The notes below the pieces were generated by a model. It saw only the letters and a program-made list of their open reading frames with translations, had not been told where the DNA came from and did not search any database. Below, piece by piece: positions 10,511-20,439 of a DNA stretch of 64,000 bases. Within the stretch, counting starts at the first letter, position 1. The number at the start of each line of letters is the position of its first letter. The position numbers were made by a program, and so were the translations under genes. The stretch comes from Prorocentrum cordatum (taxonomy: Eukaryota > Sar > Dinophyceae > Prorocentrales > Prorocentraceae): contig CAUYUJ010020281.1 of assembly GCA_963575745.1 (NCBI GenBank), positions 1,133,869 to 1,197,868 of the forward strand, in the 5' to 3' direction.

Positions 10511-10966
10511 TCAGGTGGCTAATGTACGCGCAGGCCTCCTATGATGGCCGATCGATGTCGATGGGCTGGCAGGGGTGAACAGCTGCTTGGCGGCCCACTG
10601 CGCCTTCCGGATCTCTGTCACTTCTACTTGGGCGACGGCACGTTGGGGGAAGGCGGCACCTTGTTCGTAGAGGTGCTGAGAGGTGCGCGTCCTCCTCTGG
10701 TGCTCCTGCGTGTAGCTGGTGTGACGGTCGAATTCTGATTGGATGAATCTGATTATGTCGGAGCGCCGGTCGTCGTCCACAGCCTCAGGGCACCCGTCGG
10801 GGATCACGAGGCCAGAAATGCCAAGGCTAGGCATAACGATGTCCTCCTTCGCATCTCCCTTCTCCGCTGGGGGGGGGGCCGTGAGAATGGGAATGCACAG
10901 GCGGCGGTGTGCACTGTAAGTGATCCCAAGCCAGCGTTCGATTTCGTTCTCCTCCTCTTTTCGTTC
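10511..10966 (-). CDS. Possible exon of an unidentified protein
   Basis: I do not recognise the family. The minus-strand frame is open beyond an internal ATG at 10834 and reads as ordinary protein rather than repeat: a Trp/Ile-rich start (ERWLGITYS), then MPSLGISGLVIPDGCPEAVD, then charged helix-like segments (DIIRFIQSEFDR, VEVTEIRKAQWAAKQLF). It ends about 20 residues after the last non-repetitive part. The 5' side runs into a CTC/GAG tract, which may be an intron edge. Composition differs clearly from the Arg/Pro frames around it. No splice site could be fixed. It could equally be a fragment of a mobile-element protein. Confidence 0.35.
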   Translation of the reverse strand, partial: ERKEEENEIERWLGITYSAHRRLCIPILTAPPPAEKGDAKEDIVMPSLGISGLVIPDGCPEAVDDDRRSDIIRFIQSEFDRHTSYTQEHQRRTRTSQHLYEQGAAFPQRAVAQVEVTEIRKAQWAAKQLFTPASPSTSIGHHRRPARTLAT

Positions 10967-11004
10967 TCCTCCTCCTCCTCCTCCTCCTCCTCCTCCTCCT
11001 CCTC
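10946..11004. repeat. (CTC)n tract
   Basis: About 55 bases of CTC units on the plus strand. Confidence 0.95.
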
Positions 11005-11346
11005 GTGCTCAAGGTTCTCCACCTCCGAGGCCCCGTCGCCGTCGGAGTGCTGGCATGCGAGGCCTTCGCGGTCGGCAAGCTGGCCAGCGCTGGGCTCGAC
11101 GAGCTGGGAGCCCGCGCCAGGAGTGCAGCCTCTGGAAGCGAAAGCCTCCGACCCCCCCCCCCCACGCACGGGCGGCATCATGGGCTCAGGGGTTGCCGCG
11201 CCAGCACGTCACTCGGGTATACACGGAGAGTGGCCCCACAAGTCTCTGCCGTTCAGTGGCTGCTGCGCCTTCTCCGCTGCCTCGGCAGACTCGTAGCGAA
11301 CCTATGCGTAGTTCTGCTCAGTGCTGGCGGCGATGGTGCGGCCGAG

Positions 11347-11368
11347 AAGAGAGAGAGAGAGAGAGAGC
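11347..11368. repeat. (GA)n microsatellite
   Basis: About 11 GA dinucleotides in a row. Confidence 0.9.
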
Positions 11369-11669
11369 AAACCGCCTGCAGGCTCACTGGCCGAAGATCC
11401 CGGGGGGTTTTGTTACACATCTGACTGGTGCCGCCGACCAAGAGGGGGCAGAGGGCAACCCCGTGACTGAGACACGAGGGCGCCGGCCACCCCTCCGTCG
11501 GGGGCCGCGTGCTCTTCAGTCGGGCATGGGCGCCGACCACCCCCTCGTCAGGGGGCCCTGCCTCGTGGGCGCGCAGGGCTTTTTTCGGCCAACCCCCCTC
11601 CTGTCGGAGGCCCTGCGCCCGAGACTCACCGCGGGCGTCGCCCCCCCCCCCACCCCCCCTTCCCTTTTT

Positions 11670-11912
11670 GAGCAGGGACCGTTCGTCCTGGCATTCCTCT
11701 AGGCCTACCACGAGATCCGGCATTCCTTCTTGTAGGCCTGCGTACCACGAGATGTTCTCGGAGCCCCAAACAGAACATAGGCCCGAGGTGTTGAAACGGG
11801 CCAGGTCCCAGCCAGAAATGTCCTGCGGACGTGTCGTAGAAACCACACAACAGGTTCTTCAAGCATGCTTTGGCAGGCCTCTGGGCACGCCAGGGCGCCT
11901 CGCCACTGCTCG
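11670..11912 (+). mobile_element. GAGCAGGGACCG dispersed family, copy 2
   Basis: Same start, internal order and CGCCACTGCTCGA end as copy 1, more diverged. A GGCATTCC...CTACCACGAG stretch is duplicated inside this copy. Confidence 0.75.
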
Positions 11913-12113
11913 ACCTCCCCCCCCCGTCGAGGGGGGGGGGACCCGCTCCCTGGGCCGACCCCTCCCGTCGGAGGCCCTGCATACTCTCTGCAGCCTCGCC
12001 GCGCGGGCGGCCCTGCTGCGCCTGCCAGGCTGCTGCCCCTCGGAGGCCGGCCTCTGAAGCCGCATGGATGAATGGATGAGGCGCGCCTCCGGGCATGCAG
12101 CGCCGTGGCGAGG

Positions 12114-12371
12114 CTCGGGTTGACCCACAAGGGGGTGCAGCGACGAGGGGCTGGTGCAATAGATCTGGTGCAAAAGATTTGCGGGGTTGCAATGCATTTG
12201 GGGCGTGCAATACATTCCTGGGCGCAAATGTATTGCAAGATTTTCGCGTGCAGTATCTTACTTGCAATACAATGCAATACAATTCTCTGGCGCATTACAT
12301 TTGCAATACAGTTGCCCCAAATCTATTGCACCATCCCCTTTCAGCTGAACCCCCTTTTGGGTCACCCCGAG
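12114..12371. mobile_element. 258-bp element with about 54-bp terminal inverted repeats
   Basis: The left end CTCGGGTTGACCCACAAG matches the reverse complement of the right end (CTCGGGGTGACCCAAAAG). The match continues inward through GGTGCAATAGAT to about 54 bp with few mismatches. The centre holds many TGCAATACA / TGTATTGCA motifs in both orientations. AGG flanks both sides (12111-12113 and 12372-12374 region), a possible 3-bp target duplication. No coding capacity, so non-autonomous. Confidence 0.85.
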
Positions 12372-14160
12372 AGGCTGCCTGCCGAGCTGGTACTCCCCAG
12401 CGGCTGGTAGCGTTCCTCGTGCTTCTTGGATGTTGAGGTGCATCCTGGGGGAGGGCACCCTCGAATATTCACCGGTTTGTCCGGCGAAGGGCCAGTGGCT
12501 CGTGCTCTTGACCACTGCAGGCACCCTGCAAGGATGGTGGGGGCCTGCGCGACCACGTGCCGGCAGGGCGAGTGGACATGGCAAGGAGCAGCGAGGATGG
12601 CGATGTCGACGAGTGCTGGCGGCCGCTGCCGCCTCGGCCTCGCCGAGCAGCCCGTGCGGCGAATGGCCGCACGGAGCCCAGGCCTCGAGGGCCCGACCTC
12701 GATCTCGCAGCCGCTCGTCGCTGTGAAGCGGTCGTCGGTGCGGCACCTCTTGGCGATGCTCGCGGGCGAACCTCGCCTCATGGCTGGTGCCTCGCCTGGG
12801 CGCCGCCGCGAGAATGCGGGAGAGGGCCTGTCCCTCGCAGGAGTCTCTCGGGCGTGGCGCCTCCGCCTCCGCCTCCTCCGCCTCCTCCGCCTCCTCCGCC
12901 TCCTCCTCCTCCTCCTCCTCCTCCCACTCCCCTCCGAGGCCGTCAGGCCTCGTCCCTACCCCACCAACCATCATTCTCCCGAATCGATGAAAGCGGGGGC
13001 AGGGTTCGGAGGTCGACACGTGCTCGACGAATTCCGAACCCTACCCCCGCCGCCCATCGAGTTGCCTGCATCGTTAATCGGCGAGGGTAGGGTTCGGACT
13101 TCGCCGCCGATCGTCGCTACCTTCTTGACTCGCACTTGGATCCACCCCGACTTCGGATCCGCCGTACTTTGGGTGATTTCGTATCTTGCAAAACATGTCC
13201 CCATCATGTTCTGAGGCAGAATTATCTGGCGTACTTTTTCGCATCGTAAGGCATATATTTCGAGGATCACGGCAAGGCACTGGGGAAACCACAGAGCGTG
13301 AACATCGTTCAACTAACCGATCCCTGTCCCCACTGCAATGGCCTTGGTCCCAATGGCCGGCTTACCCACATACGTGTGGATATGTTGATGTCTGTTCCGT
13401 CGGGTTTCGCGGGGCCTGTTCCCACCTGGGCGGGTGACCTGGTGGGGCTGAGGCTGAGATACCATGGCCCGATGGGGACGGGAATCGGCCCGACGAAAGA
13501 TTTTACCAAACACCAAACCATCAGCCAGGTAAAGCTGGTGTCCTGCGTTCGTGGCCGAAATGCAGGCTCCAGGACCGGGCAGAGGAGGAGAGGGCGAAGG
13601 CAGAGAGAGAGAGAGAGAAGGGCCCTCGTCCTCGTCCTGCTCCTCGCTCATCCCTTGGCTGTCTCTCAAAACGGCCAGGGCGTGTGTTGCTTGCGTTGTT
13701 GTTTTGCTTGTTTTCAGCTTTCGCGTTGGGAAACTGGAAGCGGTGAAAGGCTCGGATCCAAATCTGGGAAATTGCAAACACAAATGCAGCAAAAACCGGC
13801 AGCTCCGAGGGGGTGGGAATGTTCGAGCTCCGAGAACACTGGACATGCAATGGAAACGAATTGGGCACGGAAAGAAAGAGGCGCAGGCGCATGATCGGGC
13901 ATGCGGATAGCTGAAACCGCCATAAACATTGCGCGCGAAACGGTAACCACATCAACATAAACCACAATTATTTGAATGCCCAATGGTAATACAATGGAAT
14001 TGGCGCCTTTCATACAACGTGAAAGCTGAAAACAAACCAATCAACGCCCTAACGTAACGGTTGGACCAACGTCTAGAGACACACCTCCTCGTCCATCCTA
14101 CCCGACCTTCGTCGTGTTCCCTCGTCCCCCTGTTCGTCCTCCTCCACCTCGCTCTCCTCC
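12372..14160. other. No gene recognised; one strong hairpin
   Basis: 12890-12925 holds CTC units. 13200-14100 is less repetitive and has a plus-strand open frame at 13298-13894, but I see no domain and its middle is a (GA)n run, so it is not called as a gene. Confidence 0.5.
12993..13050. repeat. Long hairpin with 18-bp arms
   Basis: The arm at 12993-13010 (GCGGGGGCAGGGTTCGGA) pairs with 13033-13050 with one mismatch. The loop itself contains GTCGA/TCGAC and CACGTG. A third copy of GGGTAGGGTTCGGA follows at about 13085. Confidence 0.85.
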
Positions 14161-14178
14161 AGCTCCACACTTACTTCA

Positions 14179-14760
14179 TATGAATACGAATCGCACTCTC
14201 CTCTCTCCCACGCAGATGGCCAGGGAATGGCCCGCCCCCGTTCCGCGTATCTTTCACACACACACAGGATTTCAAACATTTGTCTGTCCTGCGTGTTTCA
14301 ATCGGACCATCTTCGGTGTCTCAACGCGGTGCTGTCGATGCAGCGTTGGCCTCATTTTAGGATCGGCGCTGCGTTCCCGTCGTTCACAATGGCGCTCTCG
14401 CCCAAGCGCGCGCCACTACTTCTCGGTTCCGGATTGTTCCTACTGGTTGTCGCCCCCCGCCTTTCTCACCCTCCACCTTCCCTGGTCCTCCTGCTCCTCC
14501 CGCTTCTTCTTATTCTTCTTCTCCAGCTTCTGCTGCTGGTCCCCGTCCTCCTCCTTCCTCATTCTCCTCGTATTCCCCTTGCTCATGCTCCTGCTCATCC
14601 GCGTCCTCCTCCTCCAACGTGCACAGCTGCCCTCTTCGGACTGCGCAGTCTACGATGGGGTCCTTTTTGGAATTCCAGGTCCGCTATGGCACGCGTCGGC
14701 AGATAGGGAAGGAATGAGTGGGAGAGGTAGGATGCCAGATATGTCACCTCTAGCTTGTCC
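14179..14760 (+). repeat. Dispersed repeat, copy 1 (pair with 49491-50025)
   Basis: Three blocks are shared in the same order with 49491-50025: TATGAATACGA, then GCAGCGTTGGCCTCATTT, then GGTAGGATGCCAGATATG with TAGCTTG. The block spacing from first to last is 547 bp here and 499 bp in the other copy. A CTC-rich tract lies inside this copy. Confidence 0.7.
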
Positions 14761-15029
14761 TCGTCCTCTCTCCTCCCTCCTCCTACTCCTCCCCCGCCCT
14801 TGCCCTGCTCCTCGCCCCCCTCCTCGTTTTCGTGTCCCTCCTCAACCTCCCCCCTCCTCCTGTCCATACTCCGTCTCGTTGTGGATAATGCATGACGGCA
14901 GCTGTTGTTTTCCAAAATTGTTCAGCCTCCGCGGTCCCTCATCGGGCCTCGGGCGCGGACCCTGCCACAAAGACCACTGGCGGAACTCCCCATGTGACCA
15001 CGAAGCCGGTGACGGGTGCGTCCACGGAA

Positions 15030-15184
15030 AAGGAAGGAGGAGAAAGGAGGAGAAAGGAGGAGGAGGAGGAGGAGGAAGAGGAGGAAGTGGAGGAGAAGGA
15101 GGAGGAGGACGACGACGACGAGGTGGAGGAGGCAGAGGAGGAGGAGGAGGGGGAGGAGGAGGGAGGAAGGAGGAGGGAGGATAG
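15030..15184. repeat. (AGG)n purine tract
   Basis: About 150 bases of GGA units on the plus strand, one of the few tracts with purines on this strand. Downstream ACCACACAGGATGGT is shared with 49085-49116, which also follows an AGG tract. Confidence 0.95.
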
Positions 15185-15449
15185 ATGAGGAAGGAGAGGG
15201 TACGCGCGGCGCTGCGCATGCAAAACCAAGACCCACCACACAGGATGGTCGGAACATGTGCGTAAACTGCGTCACGTCTGCCTTTGGGCTCCCCGATGCA
15301 CCCGGCGAGGGCCGCGCCCGGCGCCGCCCTGCCCGCCAGGCTGCCGGAGGGGGCAGCGCCCGCCAGGCCCGCGGGGGCCGCCCTCGGCGCCGCGAAGCTC
15401 CACGACGGCACCACAAGGAGACCGGCCCTCAGCTGGTGAGCCGTCGCGG

Positions 15450-15529
15450 CCGCCGCCCGCCGCCGCCGGCCGCCGCCGCCGCCGCCGTCGTCGTCGTCGT
15501 CCTTTCGTCCGTCGACCTCGTCGTGTGCA

Positions 15530-15585
<56 letters not shown>

Positions 15586-15600
15586 TTCGTCTTCGCTGTC
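15450..15600. repeat. (GCC)n then (GTC)n triplet array
   Basis: GCC units change to GTC/TCG units halfway through the stretch. Confidence 0.95.
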
Positions 15601-16795
15601 CGCATTCGTCGTCCTTTCCGGCGTCGTCCGCCTCCTCCACATCGTCGTCAATCCAGTTTTCTTGGTGGTGGTCGTCGTCGCAATCTCCGCGTGTCTCGCG
15701 GCTTTCCGGAGAAGCGCCACCTTGGGGGGCGCGGGGGAGCGCGAGGGGGGACCCTCGGCCCGAGGTGCCCCGACTATGGGGGGGCCCGAGTCGCCCGCGT
15801 GTGCCCCATAGACGCCGGCAGCGGGATTCCGCCGGCGGCACCTCGTCCTCCAAGCGACGCAGGTGTCCAGGACCCCGCCCCTCGACGGCCTGCCCCGCAA
15901 AATCAGCTCGGGGGTCCCGCGCATCCCCGGGCGCCACCCCGTTCTTCGACAGCGGGCTCGCCGCCCGCCCTCGGACGCCAGCCCGAAGTGACAGGCCACA
16001 GCGGGGGTGGGAGGACGACGAGGGGGGGAAGGTGAGGAAGAGAAGGGGCGGGGGGGACCGAGCGGACCGAGAGGGCGGTGCAACGGAGTGCGACGAAACC
16101 ACGGGCGCGCGAGGAACGCAGGTCCTGCCCACTAAGGCCGCCCTGGCCGATGGGCCGACATGATCCCCCCCTGAATTGCACTCAGCACGAAACGCGACGC
16201 CCGCGTGTCTCCAATGACGCACGCACGGATCGCGGCAACTGCAGACACATCGGACGTCGTTGAAACATGGCCCGGAAACTCAAGGCACGCCGACTGCCGC
16301 GAAAACGCCACCCTGCGACGGGATAGCCCCCACGCAGACACCCCGAGTGCCCCAGGACTGTCCACTGTGCGGACCACAAGCCTCCTGCAGCCAGGCCCCT
16401 CGACTGTCCAGTGCAAGGGCCACGGGGGGACCTGCACCGCTGAACAACACTTAACAAACCCTTACCCCCGACCTGCCCCGCTACAGCTGCGTTCCGATCC
16501 CAGCTACATATTTACAGGCCCATGCGGCAGGTGATTCTCGTCGTGGTCGAAGAACCTCGGCCAACGTAGAGGGTTTGTGGAGGCCCTCCACTAGCGGACG
16601 TGACGTGAGTCCCTAGAATTCATTCAGGAGTCCTGGCTCCCCCAACTGACCTCCAAGGCGCACTCGCACGCAACCGCCACTGCGCGCAGGAAGGAAGCGA
16701 GAGTCCGCTTCGCCTTGGCAAGCTGAAAAGCGGATGGAAGGCAGTACGAACGCTAAGAGCCCGGACCGCGAAATTCTTGACATTCCAGGGCACTG
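15601..16795. other. No gene recognised
   Basis: GC-rich up to about 16150, then mixed composition. No domain is visible in any frame. Confidence 0.5.
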
Positions 16796-16799
16796 CCAA

Positions 16800-17000
16800 G
16801 CGCCCAAGCCTCAGGGGCCCGAGACGGCCCAACAGCCCCCAAAGATCGCCCCACGATCGCTCAACAGGCCCAAAAGACCCCAAAGACGGCCCCAAGAGGG
16901 CCCCAAGACGGCACAAGAGGCGTGGAAGACGCCCATGATGGCCTCCATAATGGCCCTGGAGCACCCTACGAGGGCCCCAAGTCGGCCCACAGAGGCTCTC
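16800..17000. repeat. Degenerate CCAAGAGGCCC minisatellite
   Basis: About 15 units of 10-13 bp related to CCCCAAGACGGCCC. The same motif recurs at 18830-19395, 31000-31200, 37550-38470, 39795-40000, 40300-40700 and, inverted, at 43810-45090. Confidence 0.85.
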
Positions 17001-17233
17001 AACACGGATTCCGACGGCGTCAGACGCGACCTTTACCCCTACCTCTACCTCCTAAGAATAGGTATTCAAAGTCGAGCCAGGAACGCATCTATGCCTTCGA
17101 TGGGCAATCCGCGGTTACGCCTACAACCTCCGCCGAGGCCCTTCCCTTTGCGGAAGAAGACGCGACGTGCAGCTCGCCTGAACCTCCTAACTGGTTTCTT
17201 CATATGTCGCCCCCGCCTTCTTGTGGCGCGATT

Positions 17234-18660
17234 TTAGCCTAGGTAAAGGTAGTGCGTAGCAGCATCATCACCGGCGGGTAGGTCTGACCAGTCGAAATTG
17301 TCGGCACCGGTAGAAGAAACCGCATCGGCTTCCATGCCGAAATGAAAGACGTCGTCATCTCGTTGACTTGGGGAGCCCCAGAAAGCGGCCGCGTTAGGTG
17401 GTGTATAACTGGCCGCCGACGGCCAGCCCGTGTTCGAGCCAGAAGCCTGTTCGTTGTTGTTGCCTTCTTGGCTTAGAAGCGTCGTAGACGCAGTGGGCTC
17501 TCCGTCATTCCAGATGCTCTTCGGCATGGCTGCCGGCGTGTCGCTTACTTCGGAGTGGTAAATGCCCGCGCTGCGCTCGCTGAAGATGCTCCCGACGCTC
17601 CTTGGGGAAAGCTCCGCCAAGTGTCAGTGGCTGCGCATTCATTCCAGGAGTTGGTCGCACTGTTGTTCGGCATGGGGCATCTGGTGGCTCAGCGGTTGCA
17701 GAAGGTACGCTGCTCGGGAGGTACCAACTCCCAAAGCGCGAAATATGATCAGGGTAAGGATCTGGACGTTGGGCATATTGAAGCCCACTCAGTCAGCTTC
17801 CAACCTGGCCATCTGGCCAATACTGAGTCAATGCGTTCGCCCCTATCGACCCTGATGTCGATGAGGGCTGTCCCCGAGGTGAGCTGTCGCTCGAACAACA
17901 ATTTTTCGAATTTGATGTTTAAGAGAAACATGATGTATGTGACTCCATCGGTGCGCCTCCCCTGTAAAGTGGCACCGTAGCTGATGATAGCGGACGGAAC
18001 TCTCCTGGCGAGTGTCCTGGCCAAGCCCCATAGACCACGCTGTGAAGCGGCGGCCTGTTGGGGTGGAGTCGTGCTTCCGTGTGCGACGTTAAGCCATGTG
18101 TGTGCTTTGCAAACGAAGTCGCGGAAGGGTGCGTTGCCTGCGAAATCAAAAAAAAAAACGAATGCGAATTTCATCCAAGTCCTCCTCCTCGCACGCATGC
18201 CACGGCAAGACCTGGGAACGCCATCATGGTTCCAAATACATCGATCTTAACATAAAACATGGCCATGTTGTAGCTGATGGTGTTCGGTTTCGTATCATTG
18301 GATATCGTCGCGTCGATAAAGTTGCGACTGGGTGTCTGGTCTGACGTGGCCGTGGGTTTGCGGATGGGTATCGGTGCTTGAGTGGTGCGTGGCGTGTGAC
18401 CACGCGGTGGGGAGATGGAGGCGTAGGACTGTCGGTTACCACTTGGTTAAGGAGAATTGGGAAAATAGTGGCTGAGAGCCGGGGCAGACTGTGCCGTGGT
18501 AAGTTGTTGTGTACGTAAAACCTGATGTAAGAGCCAGCCGCATGAAGATGTAGCCAGCTCCGCGACCAACTGAAAAGTAAGGGTTGAGGGTTTGACCATG
18601 TGGTAATTCGCCGGCCCAACGGGCCAGAGGCGTGCTAAGATCTCCGGTAACTGCTCTACA
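17234..18660 (-). pseudogene. Decayed coding region of unknown family
   Basis: I do not recognise the family. Reading leftwards on the minus strand, one frame from 18660 is open except for a TAA at 18447-18449 and carries natural-looking segments (VKPSTLTFQLVAELATSS, NTISYNMAMFYVKIDVFGTM). Near 18190 it shifts to a second frame (FDFAGNAPFRDFVCKAHTWL, then RRTDGVTYIMFLLNIKFEKL), which ends near 17750. A third shift gives a Ser/Asn/Asp-rich tail ending in THYLYLG and TAG at 17234. Codon-like structure disappears on the other strand. GC is lower than in the neighbourhood, suggesting a foreign insertion such as a retroelement or a virus-derived copy, but no diagnostic motif was found. Confidence 0.45.
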
Positions 18661-18733
18661 ATGTTTCTACTTCGCGCGCGCGGGGCGGCCCCTGGGGGTC
18701 CCCAGACGAAAAGTACCCCGACCAGGTCCCGGC

Positions 18734-18793
18734 CGGTCCCCGGCAAGGTCCCCGGCAAGGTCCCCGGCAAGGTCCCCGGCAAGGTCCCCGCAA
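18734..18793. repeat. 12-bp tandem repeat (GGTCCCCGGCAA), about 5 copies
   Basis: Perfect tandem copies that lead into the CCAAGAGGCCC array on the right. Confidence 0.95.
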
Positions 18794-18829
18794 GGTCGGG
18801 CCAGAGATGCCGGAGCCCTGTTACAGGGC

Positions 18830-19395
18830 CCCAGGACGGGCCAAGAGGCCCCCAAGAAGCCTCCAAGACGGTCCAAGAGGGCCCCGAGACGGCCAAAGAT
18901 CGCCCGAAGACGCCCAACAGGGCCCCAAGACAGCCCAAGAGGCCTCCAAGACGCCCCAAGGGCCTTCCAAGAGGCCTCCGAAGAGGGCCCCAAGAGGCCA
19001 AAATCGTTGATTTTCATTGTTTTTTTCGCTGTTTTTTGCGTTCTGGCTTTTTCGGCTTCCGGACGCTCCAAGACGGCCCAAGAGGCCCCCAAGACCGCTC
19101 CAAGACGGCCCATGAGGCTCCCAAGACGGCCCCGGAACGGCCCAGGAGGGCCCCCAAGACGGCCCAAGTGCCGCCCAAGACGGACCAAGAGGCCCCAAGA
19201 CGGGCCCAAGAGGGGCTCAAGAGGGGAACCGAGAACTGAAAAATCGAGCCCTCCGCCCCAGAAGGCGCCCAGGAGGCCCCAAAAAGGCCCCAAGAGGCCC
19301 CCAAGAGGCCCCCAAGACGCCCCAAGAGGCCCAAAAGAGGCCCAAAAGAGGCCCCAAGAGGCCCCAAAACGGCCCCCAAGAGGCCCCAAAACTCG
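18830..19395. repeat. CCAAGAGGCCC minisatellite splitting the decayed coding region
   Basis: About 50 degenerate units. Coding-like minus-strand sequence stops at 19400 and resumes at about 18660, so the array is either an intron or an insertion. A T-rich non-repeat stretch lies at 19009-19060. Confidence 0.85.
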
Positions 19396-19396
19396 G

Positions 19397-19633
19397 CTAG
19401 CCCACAACTGTGCGACAATATGGGCCGGCGGAATGAGCGAAGCGATTAAATAAGCCGAGAGCCCGAGACTGAGGATAACGCCGCTGACGTATCGAAGTAT
19501 CCCACATCTCATCTCTTGATGGCAAGCAAAACAAGAGGTAAGCGGTAACCCATGTTATGGGGAACCATATCAAAGATAGACGTGACCCTTGTCTGATGCA
19601 GTGATCCAAATAGGGTCGCACACAACAGTTCAA
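19397..19633 (-). pseudogene. Upstream fragment of the decayed coding region
   Basis: The minus-strand frame reads YLDHCIRQGSRLSLIWFPIT and LLFCLPSRDEM, and an overlapping frame continues RCGILRYVSGVILSLGLSAY. Switching between the two gives one hydrophobic stretch, consistent with a frameshift. Low GC and orientation match 17234-18660. Function unknown. Confidence 0.35.
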
Positions 19634-19673
19634 CTAGAATATAGGACTGTGCAGAGGTGAGCCAAGACAACGT

Positions 19674-20100
19674 CGGATATAGCGTTCGCTATACGGCCTT
19701 TCCTTCAACTTCGTTTGAAGTAGAGTGCCTTCAGTCGGCCCCGAGAGGGCCCCAACGCGGATTCCAATATCCGGCGATGCTGGGCCTTCTCGGGGGTGGG
19801 GAGGGGGCTGGGGGGGGGTACAATTCTCGAGCGCGAAAGATACCCGTACCCTTACCCAGACGGGGTGGCAAGGGGCCCTCGGGGCATCACCCCCCCTGGG
19901 TCCGGGTCGGCTCCCGAAACCACCATACATACCCGTACCTAGACGGGGTGACCCAACCACCACCCCAGCTAGGTCCGGGTATGTGTGGTTGTTTCGGGCA
20001 CCGACCCGTACCCAGACGAGGTGGCGGCAAGGCCGAAAACGCTCTAGCGGGCGGCCCTTTTCACCCCAGCTGACCCCGGGTCCGGGTATGTTTTGGGCTA
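19674..20100. repeat. ACCCGTACCCAGACGGGGTG repeats
   Basis: About four imperfect copies of a block with CCGTACCnAGACGnGGTG and GGTCCGGGTATG, some inverted, at 19840-20095. Two small palindromes (TATAGCG-TT-CGCTATA and ACTTCG-TTTGAAGT) lie at 19679-19725. Confidence 0.6.
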
Positions 20101-20203
20101 ATGAACAATGCAACGCCTCCCCCCCGCCGTGTGCCCGATGCGCACGGCGGCAGTGCCTGGAGCGCACTGGGGGGGAAGGGCGTTACGTTATTAGAGGCCT
20201 CCG

Positions 20204-20436
20204 AGATGGGGTTCGAGTAGATGGGGTCGAAGGATCGCGCCGCATCGCCGATACATCGGCGATGCATCGGCGATGCATCGGCGATGCATCGGGGATGCAC
20301 CAGCGATGCATCGTCGACGTGGTCGATGCATCGGCGACGTCGACGTGATGCAACTCGGGCTCCACATCGAACCGCATCGGCGATGCATCGGCGATGCGGT
20401 GAGATCTTCCGATCCCATCTACTCCGACCCCATCTA
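20204..20436. mobile_element. CGATGC-core TIR element, best copy (about 232 bp)
   Basis: Left end AGATGGGGTTCGAGTAGATG; the right end read in reverse complement is AGATGGGGTCGGAGTAGATG. The core is a run of CGATGCATCGG units, itself palindromic. CCGCATCG and GATGCGG flank the core on both sides. Related copies: 8266-8392 and 36640-36817. Confidence 0.8.
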
Positions 20437-20439
20437 GGT

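Noticed and set aside
17555-17980. Plus-strand frame of 141 codons overlapping the decayed minus-strand region
   Set aside because: The minus strand gives longer natural segments across the whole region. The plus frame is limited to one part and has no domain.
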